Part shown: positions 8,367 through 19,074 of the stretch, piece by piece
Layout: each line of letters begins with the position of its first letter
Position numbering within the stretch: position 1 is the first letter of the stretch
Source: Tropicimonas isoalkanivorans
Lineage (GTDB): Bacteria > Pseudomonadota > Alphaproteobacteria > Rhodobacterales > Rhodobacteraceae
Direction of reading: 5' to 3'
Length of the DNA: 64,000 bases
NCBI RefSeq assembly: GCF_900112335.1
Contig: NZ_FOLG01000012.1
Span: forward strand, 1-64,000
Position numbers and translations under genes: made by a program
The notes under the pieces: generated by a model
Told to the model about the DNA's origin: nothing
Seen by the model: only the letters and a program-made list of their open reading frames with translations
Databases searched by the model: none

Positions 8367-9236
8367 TCAGGTCATGGAAGAAATGGCGTCCGCCTTGGCC
8401 AGCGTCGCCTTCGCGGTGACAATATGCAGGTTCTCCACGATCTTTCCATCGACAACCGCGACGCCCACGCCCTTCGCCTCGGCCTCCTCGAAGGCGGCGA
8501 TCTGGCGGCGGGCCAGCTCGATTTCCGCGTCGCTCGGGGCGAAGACCTCGTTGGCGATCTCGACTTGGGCGGGGTGAATCAGCGTCTTGCCGTCCATCCC
8601 GAGGTCCCGGCCCTGTTCGCATTCCGCGCGAAGCCCGGCCTCGTCCTTGAAGGCATTATAGACGCCGTCGACGCAGATCAGCCCGTGGGAGCGGGCCGCC
8701 ATGAGGCAGGTTTGCAGCGCCATTTGCAGGGGCAGCCTGTCGGCCCGGAAGCGGCAGTTCAGCTCCTTGGCGAGGTCGTTGGTCCCCATGATGAAGCCCC
8801 CCATGCGCGGCCCGGTGGCGATCGCGTCGGCATGCAGGATGCCGCGCGGGGTTTCCATCATTGCCCAGATCTGGGTGTCGGCGCAGGCGGGGTGCGCGTC
8901 CAGCTTCTCGGCGACGCGGTTCACCTGGCCAACGCTTTCCACCTTGGGCAGCAGGACGGCTTGGGGGCCGATGTCCATCGCCGCGGCAAGGTCGGCCTCG
9001 CCCCATTCCGTATCCGCCCCGTTCAGGCGGATGATCTGGGTGCGGTTGCCGTAGCCGCCTTCGGAGAGCGTGCGGGTGAGCAGGGTGCGGGCGTTGGGCT
9101 TCTCCTCCACGGCCACCGCATCCTCAAGGTCGAAGATGATGGCGTCGACTGGCAGCGACTTCGCCTTCTCCAGCGCGCGTTCCTTCGAGCCGGGGATATA
9201 GAGCACCGAGCGGTAGGGGCGGGCGGCAAGATCCAT
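8367..9236 (-). CDS. mcl2: (3S)-malyl-CoA thioesterase, CitE-like
   Basis: 289 aa, HpcH/HpaI aldolase/citrate lyase beta-subunit fold. RPYRSVLYIPGSKERALEKA opens the TIM barrel. IFDLEDAV, LPKVESV and GTNDLAKEL are family motifs for CoA and Mg2+ binding. In Rhodobacter the homologue Mcl2 hydrolyses (3S)-malyl-CoA to malate and CoA, completing malate synthesis in the ethylmalonyl-CoA pathway. A malyl-CoA lyase (Mcl1) has a similar fold, so the precise activity is inferred from synteny with mch and mdh. It is the first gene of the cluster and divergent from mdh. Confidence 0.85.
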   Translation of the reverse strand: MDLAARPYRSVLYIPGSKERALEKAKSLPVDAIIFDLEDAVAVEEKPNARTLLTRTLSEGGYGNRTQIIRLNGADTEWGEADLAAAMDIGPQAVLLPKVESVGQVNRVAEKLDAHPACADTQIWAMMETPRGILHADAIATGPRMGGFIMGTNDLAKELNCRFRADRLPLQMALQTCLMAARSHGLICVDGVYNAFKDEAGLRAECEQGRDLGMDGKTLIHPAQVEIANEVFAPSDAEIELARRQIAAFEEAEAKGVGVAVVDGKIVENLHIVTAKATLAKADAISSMT

Positions 9237-10675
<1,439 letters not shown>

Positions 10676-10703
10676 GCGGCCCGCGGCATAGCCTGACAGC
10701 ATT

Positions 10704-10743
10704 GGGCGGCAGTCGGCATCGACCGGCTGCCGCCCTTTTCTTT
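10704..10743 (+). terminator. Intrinsic terminator after mdh
   Basis: A 13-bp stem (GGGCGGCAGTCGG with CCGGCTGCCGCCC, one G-U pair) with a 6-base loop is followed by TTTTCTTT. It starts 28 bp after the mdh stop and separates mdh from the suc genes. Confidence 0.88.
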
Positions 10744-10837
10744 GGCGCCCGCAGTGTCCGCCGCCGGGACCGTCGCCCGCACGGGCCGGTGGAACTTGCC
10801 CTGTGATTCGCCGTCTGGCGGCTCGGCAGTGAATATT

Positions 10838-10868
10838 TGTGATCACAGCCATCGGGGGCGTGATCACA
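10838..10868. promoter_or_regulatory. Paired GTGATCAC palindromes before sucC
   Basis: TGTGATCACA (10838-10847) and CGTGATCACA (10859-10868) share the perfect 8-bp palindrome GTGATCAC. Their centres are 21 bp apart, two helical turns, so two dimers would sit on the same face. They lie about 110 bp before the sucC ATG. They are not CRP sites, which have a 6-bp gap between half-sites. The binding protein is unknown. Confidence 0.55.
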
Positions 10869-10876
10869 AGTGTCGG

Positions 10877-10890
10877 CTTTTGCGCTAACA
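10877..10890 (+). promoter_or_regulatory. Candidate LacI-type half-palindrome before sucC
   Basis: CTTTTGCGCTAACA matches TGTTAGCGCTAACA at 10 or 11 of 14 positions, with an intact right half GCGCTAACA. Its centre is 20 bp after the second GTGATCAC palindrome. It resembles the site before mdh, suggesting a shared carbon-metabolism regulator. Confidence 0.35.
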
Positions 10891-10974
10891 AGTCCCCTTT
10901 CCCCGAGAAAAACGTTTTCATGCACACCATGGCATGCGAAGCAGGCGCAGATCGAAGCTAGACGGAACAGGTTC

Positions 10975-12168
10975 ATGAACATCCATGAATACCAGGCGAA
11001 GGCATTGCTTCGCGACTACGGCGCCCCGGTAAGCGATGGCCGCGTCGTTCTGAGAGCCGAAGAAGCCAAGACGGCGGCGGGCGAACTCGACGGGCCGCTG
11101 TGGGTCGTGAAGGCGCAAATCCACGCCGGTGGCCGCGGCAAGGGCTCCTTCAAGGAGACGGACGCAGGCGAGAAGGGCGGTGTCCGTCTTGCCAAGTCGG
11201 TTGAAGAGGCCGCCATCGAAGCGAAGAAGATGCTGGGGCGCACGCTGGTGACGCACCAGACCGGGCCGGACGGCAAGCAGGTGAACCGCATCTACATCGA
11301 GGACGGCTCGGGTATTTCGCGGGAGCTCTACCTGGCGCTTCTGGTGGACCGCGCCACGTCGCGCGTCTCGTTCGTCTGCTCCACCGAGGGCGGGATGGAC
11401 ATCGAGGAGGTCGCCGCCTCCACGCCGGACAAGATCCTGAGCTTCTCGGTCGATCCGGCCACCGGCTACCAGCCGTTCCACGGCCGCCGCATCGCCTTCA
11501 TGCTGGGCCTCGAAGGCCAGCAGGTGAAGCAGTGCGTCAAACTGATGGGGATTTTCTACAAGCTGTTCACCGACAAGGACATGGACATGCTTGAGATCAA
11601 CCCGCTGATCGTGACCGACAAGGGCGATCTCAAGGTGCTCGACGCCAAGTTCGGCTTCGACGGCAACGCCATCTACCGGCACCCGGACATCGCCGCCCTG
11701 CGCGACGAGACCGAGGAGGACCCGAAGGAACTGGAAGCCTCCAAGTTCGACCTGAACTACATCGCGCTGGACGGCGAGATCGGGTGCATGGTGAACGGCG
11801 CGGGCCTCGCCATGGCGACAATGGACATCATCAAGCTCTACGGCGCGGAGCCGGCCAACTTCCTCGACGTCGGCGGCGGCGCCACGAAGGAGAAGGTGAC
11901 CGAGGCGTTCAAGATCATCACCTCCGACCCGAACGTGAAGGGCATCCTCGTCAACATCTTCGGCGGCATCATGCGCTGCGACATCATCGCCGACGGCGTG
12001 ATCGCCGCGGTGAAGGAGGTTGGCCTGAAGGTTCCGCTGGTGGTGCGCCTCGAAGGCACGAACGTCGACAAGGGCAAGGAGATCATCGCGGGCAGTGGCC
12101 TCAACGTGATCGCAGCCGACGACCTTTCGGATGCCGCCGAGAAGATCGTGAAGGCGGTGAAGGGATAA
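10975..12168 (+). CDS. sucC: Succinyl-CoA synthetase beta subunit
   Basis: 397 aa. It provides the ATP-grasp nucleotide-binding domain (N-terminal, about residues 1-240) and the CoA-ligase domain (C-terminal) of the enzyme that makes ATP or GTP from succinyl-CoA. Family sequences visible: [38 protein letters not shown], and the glycine-rich [13 protein letters not shown] 10975 gives the canonical N-terminus, although the frame is open 35 codons upstream. It is the first gene of sucC-sucD, about 130 bp before sucD. Confidence 0.97.
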   Translation: MNIHEYQAKALLRDYGAPVSDGRVVLRAEEAKTAAGELDGPLWVVKAQIHAGGRGKGSFKETDAGEKGGVRLAKSVEEAAIEAKKMLGRTLVTHQTGPDGKQVNRIYIEDGSGISRELYLALLVDRATSRVSFVCSTEGGMDIEEVAASTPDKILSFSVDPATGYQPFHGRRIAFMLGLEGQQVKQCVKLMGIFYKLFTDKDMDMLEINPLIVTDKGDLKVLDAKFGFDGNAIYRHPDIAALRDETEEDPKELEASKFDLNYIALDGEIGCMVNGAGLAMATMDIIKLYGAEPANFLDVGGGATKEKVTEAFKIITSDPNVKGILVNIFGGIMRCDIIADGVIAAVKEVGLKVPLVVRLEGTNVDKGKEIIAGSGLNVIAADDLSDAAEKIVKAVKG

Positions 12169-12295
12169 GCGGCGGCCCGACGCGCGCAGACACGGACCTG
12201 GCCGCAATCTGGCGGCCTTGAGGAGCCGATTGGCGCGCGCGGGCACCGGGAACGGATTATCGCGGGACCTCCCGCACAGGATTAGGAGTAGCCAG

Positions 12296-13177
12296 ATGGC
12301 CATACTCGTCGACGAGAATACCAAGGTGATCTGCCAGGGCCTGACCGGCTCCCAGGGCACCTTCCACACCGAACAGGCCATTGCCTACGGCACTAAGATG
12401 GTCGGGGGGGTCACGCCCGGAAAGGGCGGACAGACGCACCTGGACCTGCCGGTGTTCAACTCGGTGCACGAAGCGAAAGAAGTGACCGGGGCCAACGCCT
12501 CCGTCATCTACGTGCCGCCGCCGTTCGCCGCCGACTCCATCCTGGAGGCGATCGACGCGGGGATCGAGCTGGTCGTCTGCATCACCGAGGGCATTCCGGT
12601 GCTCGACATGATGGCGGTGAAACGGGCACTGGAAGGCAGCTCGACGCAACTGATCGGGCCGAACTGCCCGGGCGTCATCACGCCGGGCGCCTGCAAGATC
12701 GGCATCATGCCGGGCCACATCCACAAGCGCGGCTCGGTGGGCGTCGTCTCTCGTTCCGGTACGCTGACCTACGAGGCGGTGAAGCAGACCTCGGACAGCG
12801 GCCTTGGCCAGTCCACGGCGGTCGGCATTGGCGGCGACCCGATCAAGGGGACCGAGCATATCGACGTGCTGGAGATGTTCCTGGCCGACGACGAGACCCA
12901 ATCGATCATCATGATCGGCGAGATCGGCGGCTCCGCCGAGGAGGAAGCGGCGCAATTCCTGAAGGACGAGGCCAAGAAAGGCCGCTCCAAGCCCTGCGCG
13001 GGCTTCATCGCGGGCCGTACGGCGCCTCCGGGACGGCGCATGGGCCACGCGGGCGCGATCGTCGCCGGCGGCAAGGGCGGGGCCGATGACAAGATCGAAG
13101 CCATGCGGTCCGCCGGGATCGTCGTCGCAGACAGCCCGGCCCACCTTGGCGAGGCGGTGCTTGAAGCGATCGGCTGA
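12296..13177 (+). CDS. sucD: Succinyl-CoA synthetase alpha subunit
   Basis: 293 aa. It binds CoA through its N-terminal Rossmann domain and carries the transiently phosphorylated histidine in [10 protein letters not shown] (around residue 246). [11 protein letters not shown] and [12 protein letters not shown] are family signatures. ATG 12296 has a TTAGGAGTAG ribosome binding site. It forms the heterodimeric ligase with SucC and precedes the 2-oxoglutarate dehydrogenase genes that make its substrate. Confidence 0.97.
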   Translation: MAILVDENTKVICQGLTGSQGTFHTEQAIAYGTKMVGGVTPGKGGQTHLDLPVFNSVHEAKEVTGANASVIYVPPPFAADSILEAIDAGIELVVCITEGIPVLDMMAVKRALEGSSTQLIGPNCPGVITPGACKIGIMPGHIHKRGSVGVVSRSGTLTYEAVKQTSDSGLGQSTAVGIGGDPIKGTEHIDVLEMFLADDETQSIIMIGEIGGSAEEEAAQFLKDEAKKGRSKPCAGFIAGRTAPPGRRMGHAGAIVAGGKGGADDKIEAMRSAGIVVADSPAHLGEAVLEAIG

Positions 13178-13248
13178 ATGCCGGGCTCGGGAGAGCAGGA
13201 ATTGACCCACGCATCGTTTGCGATCAGGTCTAAAGGCCACACCCTTCG

Positions 13249-13275
13249 TCCCGGGGCGCGTTTTGCGGCCCGGGA
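13249..13275. repeat. Inverted repeat between sucD and sucA
   Basis: TCCCGGGGC and GCCCGGGA, allowing one unpaired base, flank a short loop within the 268-bp sucD-sucA spacer. There is no T run after it, so it is not a typical terminator. It could attenuate, stabilise or process the transcript. A second small repeat, GTCTC/GAGAC, follows near 13285-13302. Confidence 0.4.
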
Positions 13276-13445
13276 TCTGGCGGTCTCGGCCGCCGGAGAC
13301 TAATTTATCTGAGCCCGGGTGGTCACATAGGAGAGCGACCAGTCGGCTCCGGGAGGACATTCTGTAACGGGAGCCCTGCGCAACGCACCGCAGCCCCGGC
13401 AACCCGCCGCCCCGCAGCGGCCAATTCATAACGCAAGGTGCCACG

Positions 13446-16397
13446 ATGACAGAGCACAGCAAGAACGAGATCTTCCACGCGTCCAGCTTCTTGCAGGGGC
13501 ACAACGCCGCCTATGTCGAGCAGCTCTACGCGCGCTTTTCCAACGATCCGGATTCCGTCGACGAGGCCTGGGCGGAGTTCTTCCGGCAGCTCGGCGACGC
13601 CGACACGCAGGTGAAGGCGGAGGCGACCGGCCCCTCGTGGGCGCGGCGGTCGAGCTATGCCGCCGATGACCTGACCGCGGCGCTCACCGGCGAGTGGCCC
13701 GCGGAGGAGGCGCGGGAGGCGGGCAAGAAGATCCGGCAGAAGGCCGCGGAAATCGGCATCGAGGTCACGGACGAGCAGATCAAGCGGGCGGTGCTGGATT
13801 CGATCCGGGCGCTGATGATCATCCGGGCCTACCGGATTCGCGGCCACCTCGTGGCGGATCTCGATCCGCTGGGGATGCGCGAGCAGACGCCGCACCCCGA
13901 GCTCGATCCGGCGTCCTACGGCTTCACCGAAGCCGACATGGACCGGCCGATCTTCATCGACAACGTGCTCGGGCTGCAGACGGCCACGATGCGGCAGATC
14001 CTGGAGATCGTGAAGCGGACCTACTGCGGCACCTTCGCGCTGCAGTACATGCACATCTCGGACCCCGAGCAGGCCGCCTGGCTGAAAGAGCGGATCGAGG
14101 GCTTCGGCAAGGAGATCCACTTCACCCGTGAAGGCCGCCGCGCGATCCTGAACAAGCTGGTCGAGGCCGAGGGCTTCGAAAAGTTCCTGCACGTCAAGTA
14201 CATGGGCACCAAGCGCTTCGGCCTGGACGGCGGCGAGGCGCTGATCCCGGCGATGGAGCAGATCATCAAGCGCGGCGGCGCGCTGGGCGTGACGGACGTT
14301 GTGATCGGGATGCCCCACCGGGGGCGCCTGAGCGTTCTGGCCAACGTGCTGATGAAGCCCTACCGCGCGATCTTCAACGAATTCCAGGGCGGCAGCTTCA
14401 AGCCTGACGACGTGGACGGCTCCGGCGACGTGAAATACCACCTCGGCGCCTCCGCCGACCGGGAGTTCGACAAGAACTCCGTGCACCTGAGCCTCACGGC
14501 CAACCCGTCCCACCTGGAAGCGGTGAACCCGGTGGTTCTGGGTAAGGCGCGCGCCAAGCAGGACCAGAACCACGACCAGACCCGGACGACGGTCATCCCG
14601 GTGCTGCTCCACGGCGACGCGGCCTTTGCCGGGCAGGGCGTTGTGGCGGAGTGCTTCGGCCTGTCGGGCCTGAAGGGCCACCGCACGGGCGGGACCATTC
14701 ACATCGTGGTCAACAACCAGATCGGGTTCACCACCGCGCCGCACTTCTCGCGCTCCTCGCCCTATCCGACGGATATCGCGCTGATGGTGGAGGCGCCGAT
14801 CTTCCACGTGAACGGCGACGATCCGGAGGCGGTGGTTCATGCCGCGAAGGTCGCCACGGAGTTCCGGCAGAAGTTCGGGAAAGACGTGGTGATCGACATC
14901 TTCTGCTATCGCCGGTTCGGACACAACGAGGGCGACGAGCCCATGTTCACCAACCCGGTGATGTACAAGCGGATCAAGAAGCACAAGACGACGCTTCAAC
15001 TGTACACCGAACGTCTCGTACAGGACGGGCTGATCCCCGAGGGCGAGATCGAGGACATGAAGGCCGCGTTCCAGTCTCACCTCAACGAGGAGTTCGAGGC
15101 CGGCAAGGAATTCAAGCCGAACAAGGCGGACTGGCTGGATGGCCGCTGGTCCCACCTGGACCGCGAGGGCGACCAGTACCAGCGCGGCCAGACGGCGATT
15201 GCGGGCGAGACCTTCGACCAGGTTGGCAAGGCGCTCGTCACGGCGCCCGACGGCTTCCCGCTGCACAAGACGGTGGGCCGGCTGCTGGAGGCCAAGAAGG
15301 AGATGTTCGACAGCGGGCAGGGCTTCGACTGGGCGACCGGCGAGGCGCTGGCCTTCGGTTCGCTGCTGACGGAGGGGTACCCGGTGCGGCTGGCGGGGCA
15401 GGATTCCACGCGCGGGACCTTCTCCCAGCGGCATTCCGGTTTCGTGAACCAGGAGACGGAGGAGCGGTACTACCCGCTCAACCACATCCGAGAGGGGCAG
15501 GCGCACTACGAAGTCATCGACTCGATGCTCTCCGAATACGCGGTGCTCGGGTTCGAATACGGCTACTCGCTGGCCGAGCCGAACGCGCTCACGCTCTGGG
15601 AAGCCCAGTTCGGCGACTTCGCCAACGGCGCCCAGATCATGTTCGACCAGTTCATCAGCTCCGGCGAGAGCAAATGGCTGCGGATGTCGGGCCTCGTGAT
15701 GCTGCTGCCCCATGGATTCGAAGGGCAGGGGCCGGAGCACTCCTCGGCCCGCCTCGAGCGGTTCCTGCAGCTGTGCGGACAGGACAACTGGATCGTGGCC
15801 AACGTCTCGACCCCGGCGAACTACTTCCACATCATGCGCCGGCAGCTTCACCGTTCGTTCCGCAAGCCGCTGGTGCTGATGACGCCGAAGTCGCTGCTGC
15901 GCCACAAGCTCTGCGTCAGCAAGCGGAAGGACTTCGTGGAGGGCTCCTCCTTCCACCGCGTGCTCTGGGACGATGCGGAGACCGGCGACAACGCGATCCA
16001 GCTCAAGCCCGACGATCAGATCAAGCGCGTCGTCATGTGCTCCGGCAAGGTCTACTTCGACCTGCTCGAGGAGCGCGAGGCGCGCGGCATCGACGACATC
16101 TACCTGCTGCGCGTCGAGCAGTTCTATCCCTTCCCGGCGATCTCGCTGGTGAAGGAACTGGAGCGGTTCAAGGGCGCGGAGATGGTGTGGTGCCAGGAAG
16201 AGCCCAAGAACCAGGGCGCCTGGACCTTTGTCGAGCCGAACATCGAATGGGTGCTGACCCGGATCAAGGCTCGGCACACGCGCCCGGTCTATGCCGGCCG
16301 CGCCGCCTCCGCCTCGCCCGCCACGGGCCTGGCCAGCCAGCACAAAGCCCAGCAAGCCGCGCTCGTCGACGAAGCGCTGACCATCGAAGGAAAGTGA
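13446..16397 (+). CDS. sucA: 2-oxoglutarate dehydrogenase E1 component
   Basis: 983 aa, full length. The thiamine-diphosphate enzyme decarboxylates 2-oxoglutarate and passes the succinyl group to the lipoyl domains of OdhB. The N-terminal [19 protein letters not shown] is the E2-binding region. [27 protein letters not shown] and [12 protein letters not shown] belong to the ThDP-binding domains. The C-terminal transketolase-like domain runs from about residue 620. The stop lies 4 bp before odhB, with which it forms an operon. A very long open frame on the opposite strand (13323-17327) is only a composition shadow. Confidence 0.98.
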   Translation: MTEHSKNEIFHASSFLQGHNAAYVEQLYARFSNDPDSVDEAWAEFFRQLGDADTQVKAEATGPSWARRSSYAADDLTAALTGEWPAEEAREAGKKIRQKAAEIGIEVTDEQIKRAVLDSIRALMIIRAYRIRGHLVADLDPLGMREQTPHPELDPASYGFTEADMDRPIFIDNVLGLQTATMRQILEIVKRTYCGTFALQYMHISDPEQAAWLKERIEGFGKEIHFTREGRRAILNKLVEAEGFEKFLHVKYMGTKRFGLDGGEALIPAMEQIIKRGGALGVTDVVIGMPHRGRLSVLANVLMKPYRAIFNEFQGGSFKPDDVDGSGDVKYHLGASADREFDKNSVHLSLTANPSHLEAVNPVVLGKARAKQDQNHDQTRTTVIPVLLHGDAAFAGQGVVAECFGLSGLKGHRTGGTIHIVVNNQIGFTTAPHFSRSSPYPTDIALMVEAPIFHVNGDDPEAVVHAAKVATEFRQKFGKDVVIDIFCYRRFGHNEGDEPMFTNPVMYKRIKKHKTTLQLYTERLVQDGLIPEGEIEDMKAAFQSHLNEEFEAGKEFKPNKADWLDGRWSHLDREGDQYQRGQTAIAGETFDQVGKALVTAPDGFPLHKTVGRLLEAKKEMFDSGQGFDWATGEALAFGSLLTEGYPVRLAGQDSTRGTFSQRHSGFVNQETEERYYPLNHIREGQAHYEVIDSMLSEYAVLGFEYGYSLAEPNALTLWEAQFGDFANGAQIMFDQFISSGESKWLRMSGLVMLLPHGFEGQGPEHSSARLERFLQLCGQDNWIVANVSTPANYFHIMRRQLHRSFRKPLVLMTPKSLLRHKLCVSKRKDFVEGSSFHRVLWDDAETGDNAIQLKPDDQIKRVVMCSGKVYFDLLEEREARGIDDIYLLRVEQFYPFPAISLVKELERFKGAEMVWCQEEPKNQGAWTFVEPNIEWVLTRIKARHTRPVYAGRAASASPATGLASQHKAQQAALVDEALTIEGK

Positions 16398-16401
16398 TAA
16401 G

Positions 16402-17934
16402 ATGACCATTGAAGTCCGCGTGCCCACCCTGGGCGAAAGCGTCACCGAGGCCACCGTCGCGACATGGTTCAAGAAGCCCGGCGACGCCGTGGCCGTCGAC
16501 GAGATGCTGTGCGAGCTGGAGACCGACAAGGTAACGGTCGAGGTTCCGGCCCCCGCCGCCGGCACCCTGGGCGAGATCGTCGCCGCGGAAGGCGAGACGG
16601 TCGGCGTCGACGCGCTGCTCGCGACCCTGGCGGAGGGCGAGGGCACCGAGGCGCCCGCCGCGCCCGCGCCGAAGGAGGAGGCCGCCAAACCGGCCGAGGA
16701 ACCGGCGGACGAGGGCGGGTCCGGTGGCGCCGCGGTGGACGTGATGGTCCCCACGCTCGGTGAGAGCGTGAGCGAGGCCACGGTCTCCACGTGGTTCAAG
16801 GCGGTGGGCGACAGCGTCTCGCAGGACGAGATGCTGTGCGAACTGGAGACGGACAAGGTCTCCGTCGAGGTGCCCGCGCCGGCGTCCGGCGTGCTGACAG
16901 AGATCCTTGCCGAGGAAGGCAGCACCGTCGACGCCTCCGCCAAGCTCGCCGTGATCTCCCAGGGGGAAGGCGCCGCGGCCCCGGCGAGGGCCGCGCCCGA
17001 GCCGAAATCCGAGGCCGCCCCGGCTCCGGACAACGCCGCCGCAGCGAAAGACGTGGCCGATGCGCCTTCCGCCCGTAAGCTGATGGCCGAGAAGGGCATC
17101 GACGCTGCACAGGTGCAGGGGTCCGGCCGTGACGGTCGGGTCATGAAGGAAGACGTGCTCAAGGCGCTCACCGCGCCGGCGGAGAAGCCCGCCGCCCCGC
17201 CGGCCCCGCGTGCGCCCGTCCCGGCCGAGGACGCCGCCCGCGAGGAGCGGATCAAGATGACCCGCCTGCGCCAGACCATCGCGCGCCGGCTGAAGGATGC
17301 ACAGAACACGGCCGCGATCCTGACCACCTACAACGAGGTGGACATGACCGAGTGCATGGACCTGCGCAGCCAGTACAAGGACGAGTTCGAGAAGCGCCAC
17401 GGCGTGCGGCTCGGCTTCATGTCCTTCTTCACCAAGGCCTGCTGCGCCGCGCTTAAGGAAGTGCCCGAGGTCAATGCGGAGATCGACGGCGACGAGATCG
17501 TCTACAAGAACTTCGTCCACATGGGCATCGCCGCCGGCACGCCACAGGGCCTCGTGGTGCCCGTGATCCGCAACGCCGACACCATGTCGTTTGCGGAGAT
17601 CGAGGCCGCCATCGCCGAGAAGGGCAAGCGCGCCCGTGACGGCAAGCTGTCCATGGCGGAAATGCAGGGCGGCACGTTCACCATCTCCAACGGTGGTGTC
17701 TACGGCTCGCTCATGTCCTCGCCCATCCTGAACCCGCCGCAGTCGGGCATCCTGGGGATGCACAAGATCCAGCAGCGTCCGATGGTCATCAGCGGCGAGA
17801 TCGTCGCCCGCCCGATGATGTACCTCGCGCTCAGCTACGATCATCGCGTCGTCGACGGAAAGGGCGCCGTGACCTTCCTGGTGAAGGTCAAGGAAGCCCT
17901 TGAGGACCCGCGGCGCCTGCTGATGGATCTCTGA
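16402..17934 (+). CDS. odhB: Dihydrolipoyl succinyltransferase E2, two lipoyl domains
   Basis: 510 aa. E2 core of the 2-oxoglutarate dehydrogenase complex. It has two tandem lipoyl domains (about residues 1-77 and 111-188) with lipoylation lysines K43 and K152, each in ELETDKV. They are joined by Ala/Pro/Glu-rich linkers. A peripheral-subunit-binding domain ([13 protein letters not shown], about 218-255) follows. The catalytic domain (about 280-510) ends with YDHRVVDG, which holds the catalytic histidine. E. coli SucB has only one lipoyl domain. The two copies are close in sequence, suggesting internal duplication. Confidence 0.97.
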   Translation: MTIEVRVPTLGESVTEATVATWFKKPGDAVAVDEMLCELETDKVTVEVPAPAAGTLGEIVAAEGETVGVDALLATLAEGEGTEAPAAPAPKEEAAKPAEEPADEGGSGGAAVDVMVPTLGESVSEATVSTWFKAVGDSVSQDEMLCELETDKVSVEVPAPASGVLTEILAEEGSTVDASAKLAVISQGEGAAAPARAAPEPKSEAAPAPDNAAAAKDVADAPSARKLMAEKGIDAAQVQGSGRDGRVMKEDVLKALTAPAEKPAAPPAPRAPVPAEDAAREERIKMTRLRQTIARRLKDAQNTAAILTTYNEVDMTECMDLRSQYKDEFEKRHGVRLGFMSFFTKACCAALKEVPEVNAEIDGDEIVYKNFVHMGIAAGTPQGLVVPVIRNADTMSFAEIEAAIAEKGKRARDGKLSMAEMQGGTFTISNGGVYGSLMSSPILNPPQSGILGMHKIQQRPMVISGEIVARPMMYLALSYDHRVVDGKGAVTFLVKVKEALEDPRRLLMDL

Positions 17935-17964
17935 CCACGGCCGGCCTTCTGCCATTGGTTGCCG

Positions 17965-18031
17965 CTTCTTGTGTCGGAAAATATCCTCGGGGGGAGGCGG
18001 CCCCAGCCGCCGGGGGGCGGAAAGCCCCCCT
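17965..18031 (+). repeat. Two-hairpin extragenic element, copy A
   Basis: It starts 30 bp after the odhB stop. Layout: CTTCTTGTGTCGGAAAATAT, then TCCTCGGGGGGAG, then hairpin 1 (GGCGGC-CCCA-GCCGCC), then hairpin 2 (GGGGGGC-GGAAA-GCCCCCC). It belongs to a six-copy family in this window with covarying first stems. Confidence 0.8.
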
Positions 18032-18073
18032 CTCACCGCGTCGCCTGTGCGCCCTAAGGAGAAGGAGCCGTCC

Positions 18074-18130
18074 ATGACCAGCAGTTTCAGCCGCAAACAG
18101 TGCCGTGACGCTCAGGCGGCGAAGGCCTGA
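18074..18130 (+). CDS. Possible 18-residue leader peptide
   Basis: ATG at 18074 is preceded by a strong purine-rich AAGGAGAAGGAG ribosome binding site. The frame encodes MTSSFSRKQCRDAQAAKA and stops at 18130, five bases before the GTG of the sulfotransferase. It could be a coupling leader that feeds ribosomes to the next gene. It could also be the remnant of a gene interrupted when the sulfotransferase arrived. I know no homologue. Confidence 0.4.
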   Translation: MTSSFSRKQCRDAQAAKA

Positions 18131-18135
18131 GTTCG

Positions 18136-19008
18136 GTGGACAGCAACTTGACATATCCATTCTTTACCGGCGGGCGCGCCAAGGGCCCGACGCGGCACAG
18201 GATGCTGGCGGTGCTGTCCGAGCGGCATCCGGAGGCCTTCCCGACGCTGGACCAGGCGGCAGCTTGGTCGGAGCTCGTCTTCGTCCCCCCCAGTCGCCGC
18301 TGGGCCTTCGTGCGCAATGGAAAGGCCGGCACCACCTCCGCGCTCCGCGCGCTATTCGAGATGGAGTTCGGCGTTCCGCTGACGGTGAAGGTTACCCTGC
18401 CGACTGACATAAATTCAGATGCCGCCCCACATCAGCTGGCGGCCGCCGACGTGTTCCGCCCGTTGTCGGCCTTTCCCGCCGGTCTCTCGGCGATTGACGG
18501 CGCGTTGCGGCTGGCCACGGTCCGGCACCCCGCCAGCCGGGCCGTCTCGGCGTTTCTCTACCTCTGTTCTACCCAGTACGCCGCGCACCCGTGGTTCCTG
18601 CGCGAACGGCTCCGGATTAATGCGCTCGTGGGCTTCGACTGGGACAGCGATTTCAGGACGGCCAGCGGCTTCGAGAAGTTCTTGCGCTACATCGAAGACA
18701 CGCGGGCCGCGGCGGGGCCCGGGTCGGTCAATCCCCATTGGCGGGCGCAGGTCGAGACGGTGCTGCCGGAGATCTATCGCCCGCATCTGGTCGGAAAGGT
18801 CGAGCATCTGGGCGACTTTCTGACGGAGGTCGCGGAGCGGCTGGGACAGCCGCTGAAACAAGGGGTAGGCACGGGGCGCGCGAACGCCTCCGGCGCGTCC
18901 GGCGCCGCGGATGCCTTGCTTACTCCGACCGCGCGGGCGCTTGTTGCGCGGATTTACGCTAAGGATTTTGAGACGTTCGGTTATCTGCCTGATGCGCAGA
19001 GTGCGTGA
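18136..19008 (+). CDS. Sulfotransferase family protein
   Basis: 290 aa. RNGKAGTTSALRAL (about residues 60-73) resembles the 5'-phosphosulfate loop, and TVRHPASRAVSAF (about 128-140) the 3'-phosphate-binding motif, of PAPS-dependent carbohydrate sulfotransferases (Sulfotransfer_2-like). It would transfer sulfate from PAPS to an unknown glycan or lipid acceptor. The start is a GTG, apparently coupled to a short upstream frame. It splits odhB from lpd, genes normally adjacent or nearly so, and has no metabolic link to them, so it is probably a lineage-specific insertion. Confidence 0.8.
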   Translation: MDSNLTYPFFTGGRAKGPTRHRMLAVLSERHPEAFPTLDQAAAWSELVFVPPSRRWAFVRNGKAGTTSALRALFEMEFGVPLTVKVTLPTDINSDAAPHQLAAADVFRPLSAFPAGLSAIDGALRLATVRHPASRAVSAFLYLCSTQYAAHPWFLRERLRINALVGFDWDSDFRTASGFEKFLRYIEDTRAAAGPGSVNPHWRAQVETVLPEIYRPHLVGKVEHLGDFLTEVAERLGQPLKQGVGTGRANASGASGAADALLTPTARALVARIYAKDFETFGYLPDAQSA

Positions 19009-19074
19009 CGGTTCTACGGGACAGGTGATCGTCAACAACAATATGCCCACCAGGGGCGAGGGAGATGGAGAAGA

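Noticed and set aside
10838-10868. CRP/FNR site at the GTGATCAC palindromes
   Set aside because: CRP-type sites need a 6-bp gap between TGTGA and TCACA; FNR sites read TTGAT-N4-ATCAA. Neither spacing fits here.
13323-17327. Minus-strand open frame of over 1300 codons opposite sucA and odhB
   Set aside because: It mirrors strong genes with clear motifs, has no recognisable domain, and is a GC-driven composition shadow. The same holds for the long frames opposite gcvP (33437-36823), carB (21416-24028) and tolA/tolB (52071-54698).
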